Below the pieces are notes generated by a model, which saw only the letters and a list, made by a program, of their open reading frames with translations, had not been told where the DNA came from and made no database searches. A program made the translations under genes and the position numbers. Positions 7,189 to 15,338 of a stretch of DNA of 23,669 nucleotides are shown piece after piece. The stretch spans positions 1 to 23,669 of the forward strand of contig JAYNHP010000031.1 of the NCBI GenBank assembly GCA_038108155.1, in the 5' to 3' direction. Source of the DNA: MED-G20 sp038108155 (GTDB lineage Bacteria; Bacteroidota; Bacteroidia; Flavobacteriales_D; Parvicellaceae). Each line of letters begins with the position of its first letter. Positions within the stretch are counted from its first letter, which is position 1.

Positions 7189-8370
7189 TTATTCAACTTT
7201 TAAAACCAACCCTTTTAGATATTCGCTTTCTGGGTGGAAAATATTTATAGGATGATCTGCTGGCTGATGCATCTGCTTTAAAATACTGACGTTTCTTCCA
7301 GCTGCAATTGCTGAAGATAAAACCATATGTCTAAATAGGTTATTGTCAATGACCTGAGAGCATGAAAAAGTAAAAAGAATACCGTTGGGCCTAATTTGTT
7401 CAATAGCTCTAGTGTTTAGCCTTTTATAGCCTTGAAGAGCTTTGTGCTTAACTTTCATATGTTTTGCAAACGCTGGAGGGTCTAATATAATGATATCGTA
7501 TTGATCACTAAGATTTTTCATATATTCTTTAGCATCATCAATAATAGACTTATGGTTATTTTTAAAATTTGAAAGAAAATTTAGGTTATCTTCTAATAAA
7601 TCAATTGCTTTTTGAGAACTGTCTAAAGAATGAACTTCTTTAGCTCCATTATTTAATGCATAAATTGAAAATCCACCAGAATAGCAAAATGTATTTAAAA
7701 TCTTTTTGTCCTTAGCTAATTCGCCTAGGTATTGACGATTTTCTCTTTGGTCTATAAAAAAACCTGTCTTTTGACCATTTTCCCAGTCTATTAGAAATTC
7801 ATTTCCATTTTCTATTACTTTGGTATTAGCTATTTCCTTTTTTTGAAATAGATAAGAGTTTTGAATTTTATATTCATCTATATAAATCTTTGGAAGTGTT
7901 TTCTCACTTTTGTCATAAATAACATCTAAAGGCAATAATTCAAGAATTATTTTGGTGAAAACATCTTTATGTTTCCACATCCCAATTGAATGAAATTGGA
8001 AAATAGCAACTTTATTATAAATATCACATATAAAACCAGGCATTTGGTCTCCTTCTGCATGAATCAATCTATAAACATTATTTGTAGAACTAATTTCAAT
8101 AGTATTTATTCTTTGTTCATATGCTTTTATAATTTTCTTTTTCCAATAGTCTTCATTAATTTCTTGTCTTTCAAACTCAAAAATTCTAACACTAATATTT
8201 CCTTGATTATAATGCCCAGTAGCCAAGTACTTTTCTTTATTAGAAAATATCTCAACAATACTACCATCTTTGGTGTCCTTTTCAACATTTTTAATAGCTC
8301 CCGAAAAGACCCAAGGATGTTTTCTTAATAGAGACTTTTCTTTGGCTGGTTTAAGAGTTACTTTTTTCAT
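7189..8370 (-). CDS. rlmI: RlmI-like 23S rRNA (cytosine-5) methyltransferase
   Basis: An SAM-dependent RNA methyltransferase of the COG1092 family (E. coli RlmI, m5C1962 of 23S rRNA). The 393-residue length matches RlmI (396). A PUA-like RNA-binding domain covers about residues 1-75, including HPWVFSGAI. The catalytic Rossmann domain shows FFIDQREN, motif I NTFCYSGGFSI (226-236), motif IV DPPAF (297-301) and motif VI FSCS with probable catalytic C337. It is the first gene of the operon with fmt, the cupin and the Nudix regulator, and is divergent from the DUF72 gene. The family is clear; the exact modified base is inferred from homology. Confidence 0.88.
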   Translation of the reverse strand: MKKVTLKPAKEKSLLRKHPWVFSGAIKNVEKDTKDGSIVEIFSNKEKYLATGHYNQGNISVRIFEFERQEINEDYWKKKIIKAYEQRINTIEISSTNNVYRLIHAEGDQMPGFICDIYNKVAIFQFHSIGMWKHKDVFTKIILELLPLDVIYDKSEKTLPKIYIDEYKIQNSYLFQKKEIANTKVIENGNEFLIDWENGQKTGFFIDQRENRQYLGELAKDKKILNTFCYSGGFSIYALNNGAKEVHSLDSSQKAIDLLEDNLNFLSNFKNNHKSIIDDAKEYMKNLSDQYDIIILDPPAFAKHMKVKHKALQGYKRLNTRAIEQIRPNGILFTFSCSQVIDNNLFRHMVLSSAIAAGRNVSILKQMHQPADHPINIFHPESEYLKGLVLKVE

Positions 8371-8399
8371 GCTGTTTAATAATTATTAAAGTCTATTGC

Positions 8400-8407
8400 T
8401 AAATTTG
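8400..8407 (+). promoter_or_regulatory. Putative -7 promoter box of the DUF72 gene
   Basis: TAAATTTG matches TAnnTTTG exactly and ends 17 nt before the start codon. The -33 region is weak (TTTA at 8375-8378, 21 nt upstream). The same octamer precedes rpmE2. Confidence 0.5.
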
Positions 8408-8424
8408 AATTAAATTTAATTAAA

Positions 8425-9324
8425 ATGAAATTTGGACAAGTTGATGATTTGGATGCAGTAGATTTTTCTTTGCCTACTTTGGATAAAATTACTAAAACAA
8501 ATTTATCAAGTCTAAGAAAAGGTAACAATTTTAAATTTTATTTCGGGGCACCAGGATGGTCGGATGTTAAGTTCAAAGGGATTGTTTACCCCCAGAAAAC
8601 ACCTGCTAAAAATTTTTTAAAGGAATATGCCAATCAGTTTAACAGTATTGAAGTGAATTCTACTAGATATGGAACTCCTAAAAGGCATATACTTGACAGA
8701 TGGGTTAATAGTGTAGGAGATAACTTTAAGTTTTCTATGAAAATCCCCCAGATAGTAACCCATAGGAAAGATATAAACGATTTCACAGCTAAAATGAAAA
8801 CCGAAGAATTTATTTCTGCTGTAGATCAATTAGGGAATAAATCAGGAATAAATTTTGCAGTTATGGCAAAATATTTTAAGTCTTCTCAATTTAAAGAGCT
8901 GGAAAGTTTCATTAATTTTTGGCCCATAGATGCGCCTTTGGCAATTGAATTTAGAAACCCATCTTGGTTTGAAGATAGCGTTATAGAGGAATGGCAAGAA
9001 TTATTTTTTAGTAAAAATATTATCCCAGTTATAACTGATACGCCAGGAAGAAGAGATGTTGTGCATTTTAATCTAACCAATAAACACCTTTTCATAAGAT
9101 ACGTAGGGGATTTTAATCACCCTAGTGACTTAAATAGAATAGAGCTTTGGACAGACAAAATTTCAGAACTAGTCAATCTAGGAATTGAAAATATTTGGTT
9201 TTATGTTCATCAACCTGGAGAGAACAGAGAAAGAATTTTATTTTTTTACAATAAGTTAATTCCAAATATCAATAAAATATTAAATACAAAAATTCCTTTA
9301 CTGAATAACTACAGTTATATGTAG
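8425..9324 (+). CDS. DUF72 (YecE-like) protein
   Basis: A 299-residue member of the widespread DUF72/YecE family, which adopts a TIM-barrel fold of unknown biochemical role. Family hallmarks are GAPGW (41-45), NSIEVNSTRYGTP (73-85), FKFSMKIP with VTHRKD (101-116), and LAIEFRNPSW (172-181), with a later WFYVHQPGE motif. There is no signal peptide, so it is cytoplasmic. Residues 1-35 form a family-variable leader. Its stop overlaps the convergent YdcF-like gene by 10 bp. A TAAATTTG promoter box lies just upstream. Confidence 0.88.
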   Translation: MKFGQVDDLDAVDFSLPTLDKITKTNLSSLRKGNNFKFYFGAPGWSDVKFKGIVYPQKTPAKNFLKEYANQFNSIEVNSTRYGTPKRHILDRWVNSVGDNFKFSMKIPQIVTHRKDINDFTAKMKTEEFISAVDQLGNKSGINFAVMAKYFKSSQFKELESFINFWPIDAPLAIEFRNPSWFEDSVIEEWQELFFSKNIIPVITDTPGRRDVVHFNLTNKHLFIRYVGDFNHPSDLNRIELWTDKISELVNLGIENIWFYVHQPGENRERILFFYNKLIPNINKILNTKIPLLNNYSYM

Positions 9325-10067
9325 TCTAATAATTTATAGGTATAGAAACCTACTATTTCGTGTAGAAGTATTTTCCAGCCAAATAAAGAGGAGGATTGTG
9401 GTACTATTAGATATTCTAAATCAAAGTGTTTAGTGGTAGGTTTTTTAACATAAGGGTCTGCTTGAAGATTGGTCTTTTTAAAACAAGCCAAAGATCTTCG
9501 TAAATGATAGTCGGAGGTAATAATTAAACAATTAATTACTTCATTTTTATGAATTTGAGTCAATATTTTTTCGCAGTATGTGGCATTTTCATAAGTATTT
9601 TTTGATAATTTTTCAGTTATAACACAACTGTCAGGAATTCCAATTTTAACCAAATATTTTTTTAATATTTCAGCTTCTTTAAGTTTAGAATTTAAACTTC
9701 CAGAAGCACCAGAAATAAGAATTTTATTTATTTTTTTTTCGGAAAATAATTCTATTGTATTTAGCAACCTATCGTTGTTTTTCAAAAATAAAATATTTTC
9801 TGGGCTAGATTCAATATCTATCATTCCACCTAAAAGAATGCCATAATCGTATTTTTCATCTAAATCAACATATTTCACAGTCCATAAATCATTTATTGAC
9901 TTATATATGAAAGGATTACTAAAAAAGATTAAAAATAAGAGTCCAAAAGTTAAGAATCTCCTTCTTAAGTATTTTCTTTTGTGAAGTAAAGAAGCTAATA
10001 ATAAAACTACAATCCAGAAGAAAGGATCTATCAAAAAAGACAATATTTTGGATAATAAAAAAAACAC
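9315..10067 (-). CDS. YdcF/ElyC/SanA-like DUF218 membrane protein
   Basis: A 250-residue inner-membrane protein with two N-terminal transmembrane segments (about 7-28 and 38-53) separated by a basic loop (HKRKYLRRR), then an extracytoplasmic DUF218 domain. Domain marks are YDYGILLGGM (74-83), KILISGASG (115-123), SKNTYENA (155-162) and ITSDYHLRRS (183-192). ElyC and SanA of E. coli are linked to envelope integrity and peptidoglycan or lipid-carrier metabolism; the reaction is not established. The start is GTG at 10067, supported by the family-like MFFLLSKIL opening. It is divergent from icmF and overlaps the convergent DUF72 gene by 10 bp. Confidence 0.85.
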   Translation of the reverse strand: MFFLLSKILSFLIDPFFWIVVLLLASLLHKRKYLRRRFLTFGLLFLIFFSNPFIYKSINDLWTVKYVDLDEKYDYGILLGGMIDIESSPENILFLKNNDRLLNTIELFSEKKINKILISGASGSLNSKLKEAEILKKYLVKIGIPDSCVITEKLSKNTYENATYCEKILTQIHKNEVINCLIITSDYHLRRSLACFKKTNLQADPYVKKPTTKHFDLEYLIVPQSSSLFGWKILLHEIVGFYTYKLLDYI

Positions 10068-10140
10068 TTGACTAATAATGATTAATTTTGTGGAAATTAC
10101 GTTATAAATTTTTACAAAATTCTATGCTAATTTAAATTAA

Positions 10141-13100
10141 ATGGATTTAACACCCTATCAACCAAAGAATAAAATTAGAATAGTTACTGCTGCTTCTCTT
10201 TTCGATGGCCATGATGCTGCTATTAATATTATGAGAAGAATTATTCAATCTACTGGTTGTGAAGTCATCCATCTGGGACACGACAGAAGTGTAGAAGAAG
10301 TAGTTAATTGTGCGATTCAAGAAGATGTTCAAGCAATTGCCATGACATCTTACCAAGGTGGCCATAACGAATATTTTAAATTCATGTATGACTTACTTGA
10401 AAAAAAAGGTTCTAGTCATATAAAGATATTTGGTGGAGGAGGAGGTACTATATTACCTGAGGAAATTAAAATTTTAGAGGACTATGGAATAGAAAAAATA
10501 TACCACCCTGATGATGGCAGGAAAATGGGATTACAGGGAATGATTAATGACTTAGTGAAAAGATGTGATTTTATTACTGGTGAAAAGAAAATTAAATTGA
10601 ATGGAAAAATACTTCCTGAAAATCATCTAGATATTGGTAAACTTATTTCATCTGCCGAAAATTTTGGAGAAAGTAATTCAAAGATTCTTAATGAAATCAA
10701 AACTAAAGTTGAAAAATTCAACATTCCAGTTTTAGGAATTACTGGGACTGGAGGAGCTGGAAAGTCATCTTTAGTAGATGAGTTAGTAAGACGTTTTCTA
10801 CACGATTTTAAGAATAGAAATTTAGCTATAATCTCTGTAGACCCTTCTAAAAGAAAAACAGGAGGTGCATTATTAGGAGACAGAATTAGAATGAATTCAA
10901 TAAATAACTCTAGAGTTTATATGCGTTCTTTAGCAACTAGACAAAGTAATTTAGCACTTTCTAAGCATGTTTCACAGGCTCTAGACATATTAAAATATGC
11001 AAAATTTGATTTAATTATTTTAGAAACATCTGGAATTGGCCAGTCAGATACAGAAATTCTAGATCACAGTGATGTATCTCTTTACGTCATGACTCCTGAG
11101 TTTGGTGCTGCGACTCAGTTAGAGAAAATTGATATGTTAGATTTTGCGGATGTTGTTGCTCTTAACAAATTTGATAAAAGAGGATCCTTGGATGCAATAA
11201 GAGATGTGAAAAAACAATATAGAAGGAATCACAATTTATGGGACGCAAAAGATGAAGATATTCCAGTTTATGGAACAATTGCTTCGCAATTTAACGACCC
11301 AGGAATGAATAATTTATATAAGCACTTAATAGATTTAATTAATAAATCTTCAAAAACTGACTTTTTATCGTCTTTTAAATCCAATAAAGAGCTTTCTGAA
11401 AAAGTATTTATCATTCCTCCTAACAGAGTTAGATACCTTTCTGAAATTGCTGAAAACAATAGAGAATTTGATAAAAGATTAAGTAAACAAGTTGAACTTG
11501 CTGATAAACTATTTGTCTTAACAAAAACACTGAAAGAATTTTCTTGGGATAACAACAGTACTGTTAAATCAAATTTAGAGGACAAAATTGAGCAAATTAA
11601 ACTAGATTTTGACGCAAGAAATCAAAAAACTATTGATGAATGGGACAGTTTTTACCAATCTTACAACGAAGAGTTTTTTAAATTTAATGTTAGAGATAAA
11701 GAATTGAAAATCGCAACAAGTTCAAAATCTTTATCTAATTCAAAAATTCCAAAAGTTGCTTTACCAAAATTCACTTCCTGGGGAGATATTATTAGATGGG
11801 TTAATCAAGAAAATGTTCCAGGTAAATTCCCATTTACAGCTGGATTATTTCCTTTTAAAAGAGAAGGTGAGGATCCTACCAGAATGTTTGCTGGTGAAGG
11901 AGGTCCTGAAAGAACCAATAAAAGATTTCATTATCTAAGTTTTCAAATGCCTGCAAAAAGACTTTCTACTGCATTCGATTCTGTTACACTTTATGGTAAT
12001 GATCCAGGACTAAGGCCAGATATTTTTGGCAAAATTGGAAATGCTGGTGTTTCGATATGTTGTTTAGACGATGCAAAAAAGTTATACTCTGGGTTTGATC
12101 TTTCTTCAAATACTACATCTGTTAGTATGACTATTAATGGACCTGCTCCAATGTTGCTAGGTTTTTATATGAATGCAGCTATTGATCAAAATTGTGAGAA
12201 GTACATTAAGAAGAATAATCTTGAAAATGAAGTTAAAAAGACAATTGAAAAGATTTATGGTAATAATCCAATCCCTAAATACCAAGGAGAATTACCTGAA
12301 GGTAATAATGGACTAGGGCTAATGTTGCTTGGAGTAACTGGAGATCAAGTACTTCCTAATGAAGTTTACAACAAAATAAAAGACGATACCTTATCCAAGG
12401 TTCGTGGAACTGTGCAAGCGGATATTCTCAAAGAAGATCAAGCGCAAAACACCTGTATTTTTTCTACAGAGTTTGCGTTAAGACTTATGGGAGATGTACA
12501 AGAATATTTTATTGATAAAAAAATTAGAAATTTTTATTCTGTTTCAATTTCAGGTTATCATATTGCAGAAGCAGGTGCAAATCCTATAACACAGTTAGCA
12601 TTTACATTGTCTAATGGTTTTACTTACGTAGAATATTATTTATCTAGAGGAATGTCAATTGATGATTTTGGACCTAATTTATCTTTTTTCTTCTCTAATG
12701 GTATTGATCCTGAATATGCAGTAATTGGAAGAGTAGCAAGGAGAATTTGGGCAAAAGCTATGAAATTTAAATATGGTGCGGATAAAAGAGCTCAAAAGTT
12801 AAAATACCATATTCAAACTTCTGGTAGATCACTTCACGCTCAAGAAATAGATTTTAATGACATTAGAACAACTCTTCAAGCACTTTATGCCATATATGAC
12901 AATTGTAATTCATTACATACTAATGCCTATGATGAGGCAATAACTACACCAACAGAAGACTCTGTAAGAAGAGCTATGGCTATTCAGCTAATTATTAATA
13001 AAGAATTGGGCTTGGCTAAAAACGAAAATCCATTACAAGGCTCTTACATAATTGACGAATTAACCAACTTGGTTGAAGAAGCTGTATTAATTGAATTTGA

Positions 13101-13503
13101 CAGAATCAACGAAAGAGGAGGTGTTTTAGGAGCAATGGAAACTATGTATCAGAGAAGTAAAATACAAGAAGAATCCCTTCACTACGAGACTCTAAAACAT
13201 ACTGGAGAATTTCCTATTATTGGAGTTAATACTTTTTTAAATTCCAAAGGTTCTCCTACCATTATACCAGGGGAAGTCATTAGAGCAACTAATGAAGAAA
13301 AAGAACATCAAATTAAAATGCTAAATGATTTTCATGATTTTAATAAGTCTAAATCTCTTAAAGCACTTGAAAAGATAAAATCTTCCGCAATTAATCAAGA
13401 AAATATATTTGAAGAATTGATGGAAGCATGTAAATGCTGTTCTCTTGGTGAAATTACCAAAGCATTATTTGATGTAGGCGGTCAATACCGGAGAAATATG
13501 TAA
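10141..13503 (+). CDS. icmF: Fused isobutyryl-CoA mutase (IcmF) with built-in G-protein chaperone
   Basis: A coenzyme-B12-dependent enzyme that interconverts isobutyryl-CoA and n-butyryl-CoA (some members also act on pivalyl-CoA/isovaleryl-CoA). In 1120 residues it holds three parts: a B12-binding domain (1-145, DGHDAA with cobalt ligand H24), a MeaB-like G3E GTPase (about 195-400, P-loop G202 to S209, NKFD 342-345), and a mutase barrel from about 535. Specificity residues are readable: F570 in PFTAGLFPF replaces the Tyr89 of methylmalonyl-CoA mutase, and Q769 in EDQAQN replaces Arg207, both as in IcmF. H807 in SGYHIAEAG matches the radical-guarding His. Many annotations would call it methylmalonyl-CoA mutase, but the Phe/Gln pair argues against this. 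It stands alone, ending 1 bp from a convergent lipoprotein gene. Confidence 0.93.
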   Translation: MDLTPYQPKNKIRIVTAASLFDGHDAAINIMRRIIQSTGCEVIHLGHDRSVEEVVNCAIQEDVQAIAMTSYQGGHNEYFKFMYDLLEKKGSSHIKIFGGGGGTILPEEIKILEDYGIEKIYHPDDGRKMGLQGMINDLVKRCDFITGEKKIKLNGKILPENHLDIGKLISSAENFGESNSKILNEIKTKVEKFNIPVLGITGTGGAGKSSLVDELVRRFLHDFKNRNLAIISVDPSKRKTGGALLGDRIRMNSINNSRVYMRSLATRQSNLALSKHVSQALDILKYAKFDLIILETSGIGQSDTEILDHSDVSLYVMTPEFGAATQLEKIDMLDFADVVALNKFDKRGSLDAIRDVKKQYRRNHNLWDAKDEDIPVYGTIASQFNDPGMNNLYKHLIDLINKSSKTDFLSSFKSNKELSEKVFIIPPNRVRYLSEIAENNREFDKRLSKQVELADKLFVLTKTLKEFSWDNNSTVKSNLEDKIEQIKLDFDARNQKTIDEWDSFYQSYNEEFFKFNVRDKELKIATSSKSLSNSKIPKVALPKFTSWGDIIRWVNQENVPGKFPFTAGLFPFKREGEDPTRMFAGEGGPERTNKRFHYLSFQMPAKRLSTAFDSVTLYGNDPGLRPDIFGKIGNAGVSICCLDDAKKLYSGFDLSSNTTSVSMTINGPAPMLLGFYMNAAIDQNCEKYIKKNNLENEVKKTIEKIYGNNPIPKYQGELPEGNNGLGLMLLGVTGDQVLPNEVYNKIKDDTLSKVRGTVQADILKEDQAQNTCIFSTEFALRLMGDVQEYFIDKKIRNFYSVSISGYHIAEAGANPITQLAFTLSNGFTYVEYYLSRGMSIDDFGPNLSFFFSNGIDPEYAVIGRVARRIWAKAMKFKYGADKRAQKLKYHIQTSGRSLHAQEIDFNDIRTTLQALYAIYDNCNSLHTNAYDEAITTPTEDSVRRAMAIQLIINKELGLAKNENPLQGSYIIDELTNLVEEAVLIEFDRINERGGVLGAMETMYQRSKIQEESLHYETLKHTGEFPIIGVNTFLNSKGSPTIIPGEVIRATNEEKEHQIKMLNDFHDFNKSKSLKALEKIKSSAINQENIFEELMEACKCCSLGEITKALFDVGGQYRRNM

Positions 13504-13504
13504 T

Positions 13505-14911
13505 TTATTGAAACTCGTAACAACCTAAATCATTTGGAACAGTACGTAAATTATTGACAATATCATCGGAAATATTCGAACTTTTGCCTAAATCTATTAT
13601 TTCAGAGGAATCTGTTAGTTCAAAATTCCATTCTTCAGTATTTTTGAAATGTATCTTAGGATTAAATAAACAATTATTTAATAAAGTACTTTCAATTGTA
13701 TCCTCTGTTTTTAAAGAGCAATGATCAAATAAAGCATTAGTAGGAATTCCAGTGATATCTAACCCCAAAGTGTCGCATACAAAGTCAGTAGTTGAATTTC
13801 CATCAATTATACAATTGGTGAAGTTGGCTTGGTTAAAAGGTCTGAATATTATTTCTCCGTCGGTACTTTCGTAATAATTTTTTAAAACAAAAGCAGGACT
13901 TGTTCTATATCCACTACTGTAATTTGAAAAAGTACAATGTTCAAAATTAATATTTCCCCCAATGCTTATAAATGCTGAGTAGTTGTTAGAATTGCCAAAT
14001 AAACAATTGGTTGCAGATAAATTTGACCCTTGTGATAGTATATTGGAATACAGTGAGTTATGTATCTTCACTTTGTTTAAAGATACGTAGTTATTAACAG
14101 AAAAAGTATCTACTTGAATACCAATTATTGCATTTTTAATTTCTGCATGTGTAATGGTTGAGTTTAGAGGATTAGAAAAATAAATACCTCTCCATTGTCC
14201 AGCTATGGAATCAGCAGAATAAAGTAGATAATCTTCTGTTCTATCTTGTTGAAAAATTACAGGGTTATTTATATTCCCATTTACGTTTAATGTGCTTTTA
14301 TAAACATAGAGTACAGCATTTGAGTGTCCATGTATTTTAGTTCCTTGTTCTATAGTTAGTGTTAAATTTGAATCTAATGAAGGGTAACCAACAGCAGCTA
14401 TTCCATAAATTACGTGTGGTTTATCATTAGTCCATGTACCTTGAACAATTTCATTTACATGGAAGTAAGCATCTTGTCCCCAGGCATTTAGAACTACTTT
14501 ATTGGAATTGCCATTGGTTTCGAACGTAATTTGATCTTCTATAATAAGAGGAAAGGAACTTCCGTTTGGATCTATTGTTACTTCTACAAATATGAAAATA
14601 CTATCTCCTGGAAGTATAGAAATATCATTAAAAACAACTCCAGATTCACCATCAATATTTATTCTAAAAGGTGAATTAGTACCGTTTTGCAAAGATATGT
14701 TACTAATATTTATGGTTCCTGAGTTCTTATTGTAGCATTTAAATCTTTTTGTTGTTGATCCAATAGTTGTGAAAAGTGTGTCAAATAAGATGGTGTCTTT
14801 AGAAGTCTCAATATTAAAATTAGAGCTGGTGAGTAAATTATTTTTTTTACAGCTTAATATTTGAAGGGATGAAAATATTATTGTTGTATATACTAAATGC
14901 TTAATTTTCAT
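13505..14911 (-). CDS. Parallel beta-helix surface lipoprotein
   Basis: A 468-residue predicted lipoprotein of unknown function. The signal ends LQILSC (C21) followed by KKNN, a clear lipobox with the basic residues common in Bacteroidota. Residues about 35-145 look like an Ig-like beta-sandwich (DTILFDTLFTTIGS, then SILPGDSIFIFVEVTI). From about 165 it is rich in short N/S-containing beta repeats of a right-handed parallel beta-helix (for example TIEQGTKIHG, GQWRGIYFSN, HAEIKNAIIGIQV). It ends with DLGCYEF, the terminal signature of many pectate-lyase-like or choice-of-anchor proteins. No catalytic set could be identified, so it may bind rather than cleave polymers. Convergent with icmF with a 1-bp gap. 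Confidence 0.75.
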   Translation of the reverse strand: MKIKHLVYTTIIFSSLQILSCKKNNLLTSSNFNIETSKDTILFDTLFTTIGSTTKRFKCYNKNSGTINISNISLQNGTNSPFRINIDGESGVVFNDISILPGDSIFIFVEVTIDPNGSSFPLIIEDQITFETNGNSNKVVLNAWGQDAYFHVNEIVQGTWTNDKPHVIYGIAAVGYPSLDSNLTLTIEQGTKIHGHSNAVLYVYKSTLNVNGNINNPVIFQQDRTEDYLLYSADSIAGQWRGIYFSNPLNSTITHAEIKNAIIGIQVDTFSVNNYVSLNKVKIHNSLYSNILSQGSNLSATNCLFGNSNNYSAFISIGGNINFEHCTFSNYSSGYRTSPAFVLKNYYESTDGEIIFRPFNQANFTNCIIDGNSTTDFVCDTLGLDITGIPTNALFDHCSLKTEDTIESTLLNNCLFNPKIHFKNTEEWNFELTDSSEIIDLGKSSNISDDIVNNLRTVPNDLGCYEFQ

Positions 14912-14972
14912 AATCTAGTGCAATATATATACAACTCAGAAAACTTTAATTTATTTTTAATCTTATTATTTT

Positions 14973-15001
14973 TTGTTAATTTAATTTAAAGATTAAATTT
15001 G
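14973..15001 (+). promoter_or_regulatory. Putative rpmE2 promoter (-33 TTG, -7 TAAATTTG)
   Basis: TTG (within TTTTG, 14971-14975) and TAAATTTG (14994-15001) are 18 nt apart, close to the Bacteroidota -33/-7 pattern. The box ends 19 nt before the start codon, giving a leader of only about a dozen bases. Confidence 0.6.
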
Positions 15002-15020
15002 CAGCCAATAAATCTTTAAA

Positions 15021-15275
15021 ATGAAAAAAGATATACATCCAGAAAATTATAGATTAGTTGTTTTTAAGGACATGTCTAATGATTATTCCTTTGTAAGCAA
15101 AAGCTGTGCACCATCCAAAGAAACCACGAAATGGGAAGATGGAAACGAATACCCATTAATTAAATTAGAAATTTCTCACAAATCTCACCCATTCTTCACC
15201 GGAAAAATGCAATTGGTAGATACTGCAGGAAGAATTGATAAATTTAAAACAAGATATTCCAAACAAAAGAAATAA
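15021..15275 (+). CDS. rpmE2: 50S ribosomal protein L31, type B (zinc-free)
   Basis: A ribosomal protein of the large subunit, 84 residues, the usual size for type B L31. It opens MKKDIHPENYR and carries the family block HPFFTGKMQLVDTAGRIDKF. The CxxC zinc pairs of the type A form are absent; the only Cys is C29. Zinc-free L31 forms replace zinc-binding ones under zinc limitation in some bacteria, but many Bacteroidota carry only this type, so a regulatory role is not implied. It has a good promoter upstream and a strong intrinsic terminator downstream, so it probably forms a single-gene transcript. Confidence 0.96.
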   Translation: MKKDIHPENYRLVVFKDMSNDYSFVSKSCAPSKETTKWEDGNEYPLIKLEISHKSHPFFTGKMQLVDTAGRIDKFKTRYSKQKK

Positions 15276-15307
15276 TACTTTAGTATAATTCTTTATATTT
15301 ATAAACT

Positions 15308-15330
15308 AACCTTCCTGTGAAGGTTTTTTT
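15308..15330 (+). terminator. Rho-independent terminator after rpmE2
   Basis: A perfect 7-bp stem, AACCTTC and GAAGGTT, with a CTGT loop, runs into a T tract ending at 15330. It is the only convincing intrinsic terminator found in the window. It lies only 8 bp before the next start codon. Confidence 0.85.
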
Positions 15331-15338
15331 ATAGTCCT

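Noticed and set aside
6255..7196. TTG start at 7196 for fmt
   Set aside because: ATG at 7187 gives the normal Fmt opening MRIVFMG and a clean 1-nt spacing to the upstream stop; the TTG start only adds MNN and an overlap.
7990..8328. 112-codon open frame on the plus strand opposite the rlmI-like gene
   Set aside because: It lies wholly antisense to a well-supported methyltransferase and its translation is a Phe/Ile/Asn-rich string with no recognisable domain.
10068..10140. Promoter for icmF in the divergent spacer
   Set aside because: TTTTG at 10086-10090 and TAAATTTT at 10105-10112 are present, but they are only 14 nt apart and the -7 box is imperfect, so I did not call a promoter.
11268..11585. 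105-codon antisense frame within icmF
   Set aside because: Low-complexity Leu/Ser-rich translation opposite a conserved gene; a compositional shadow.
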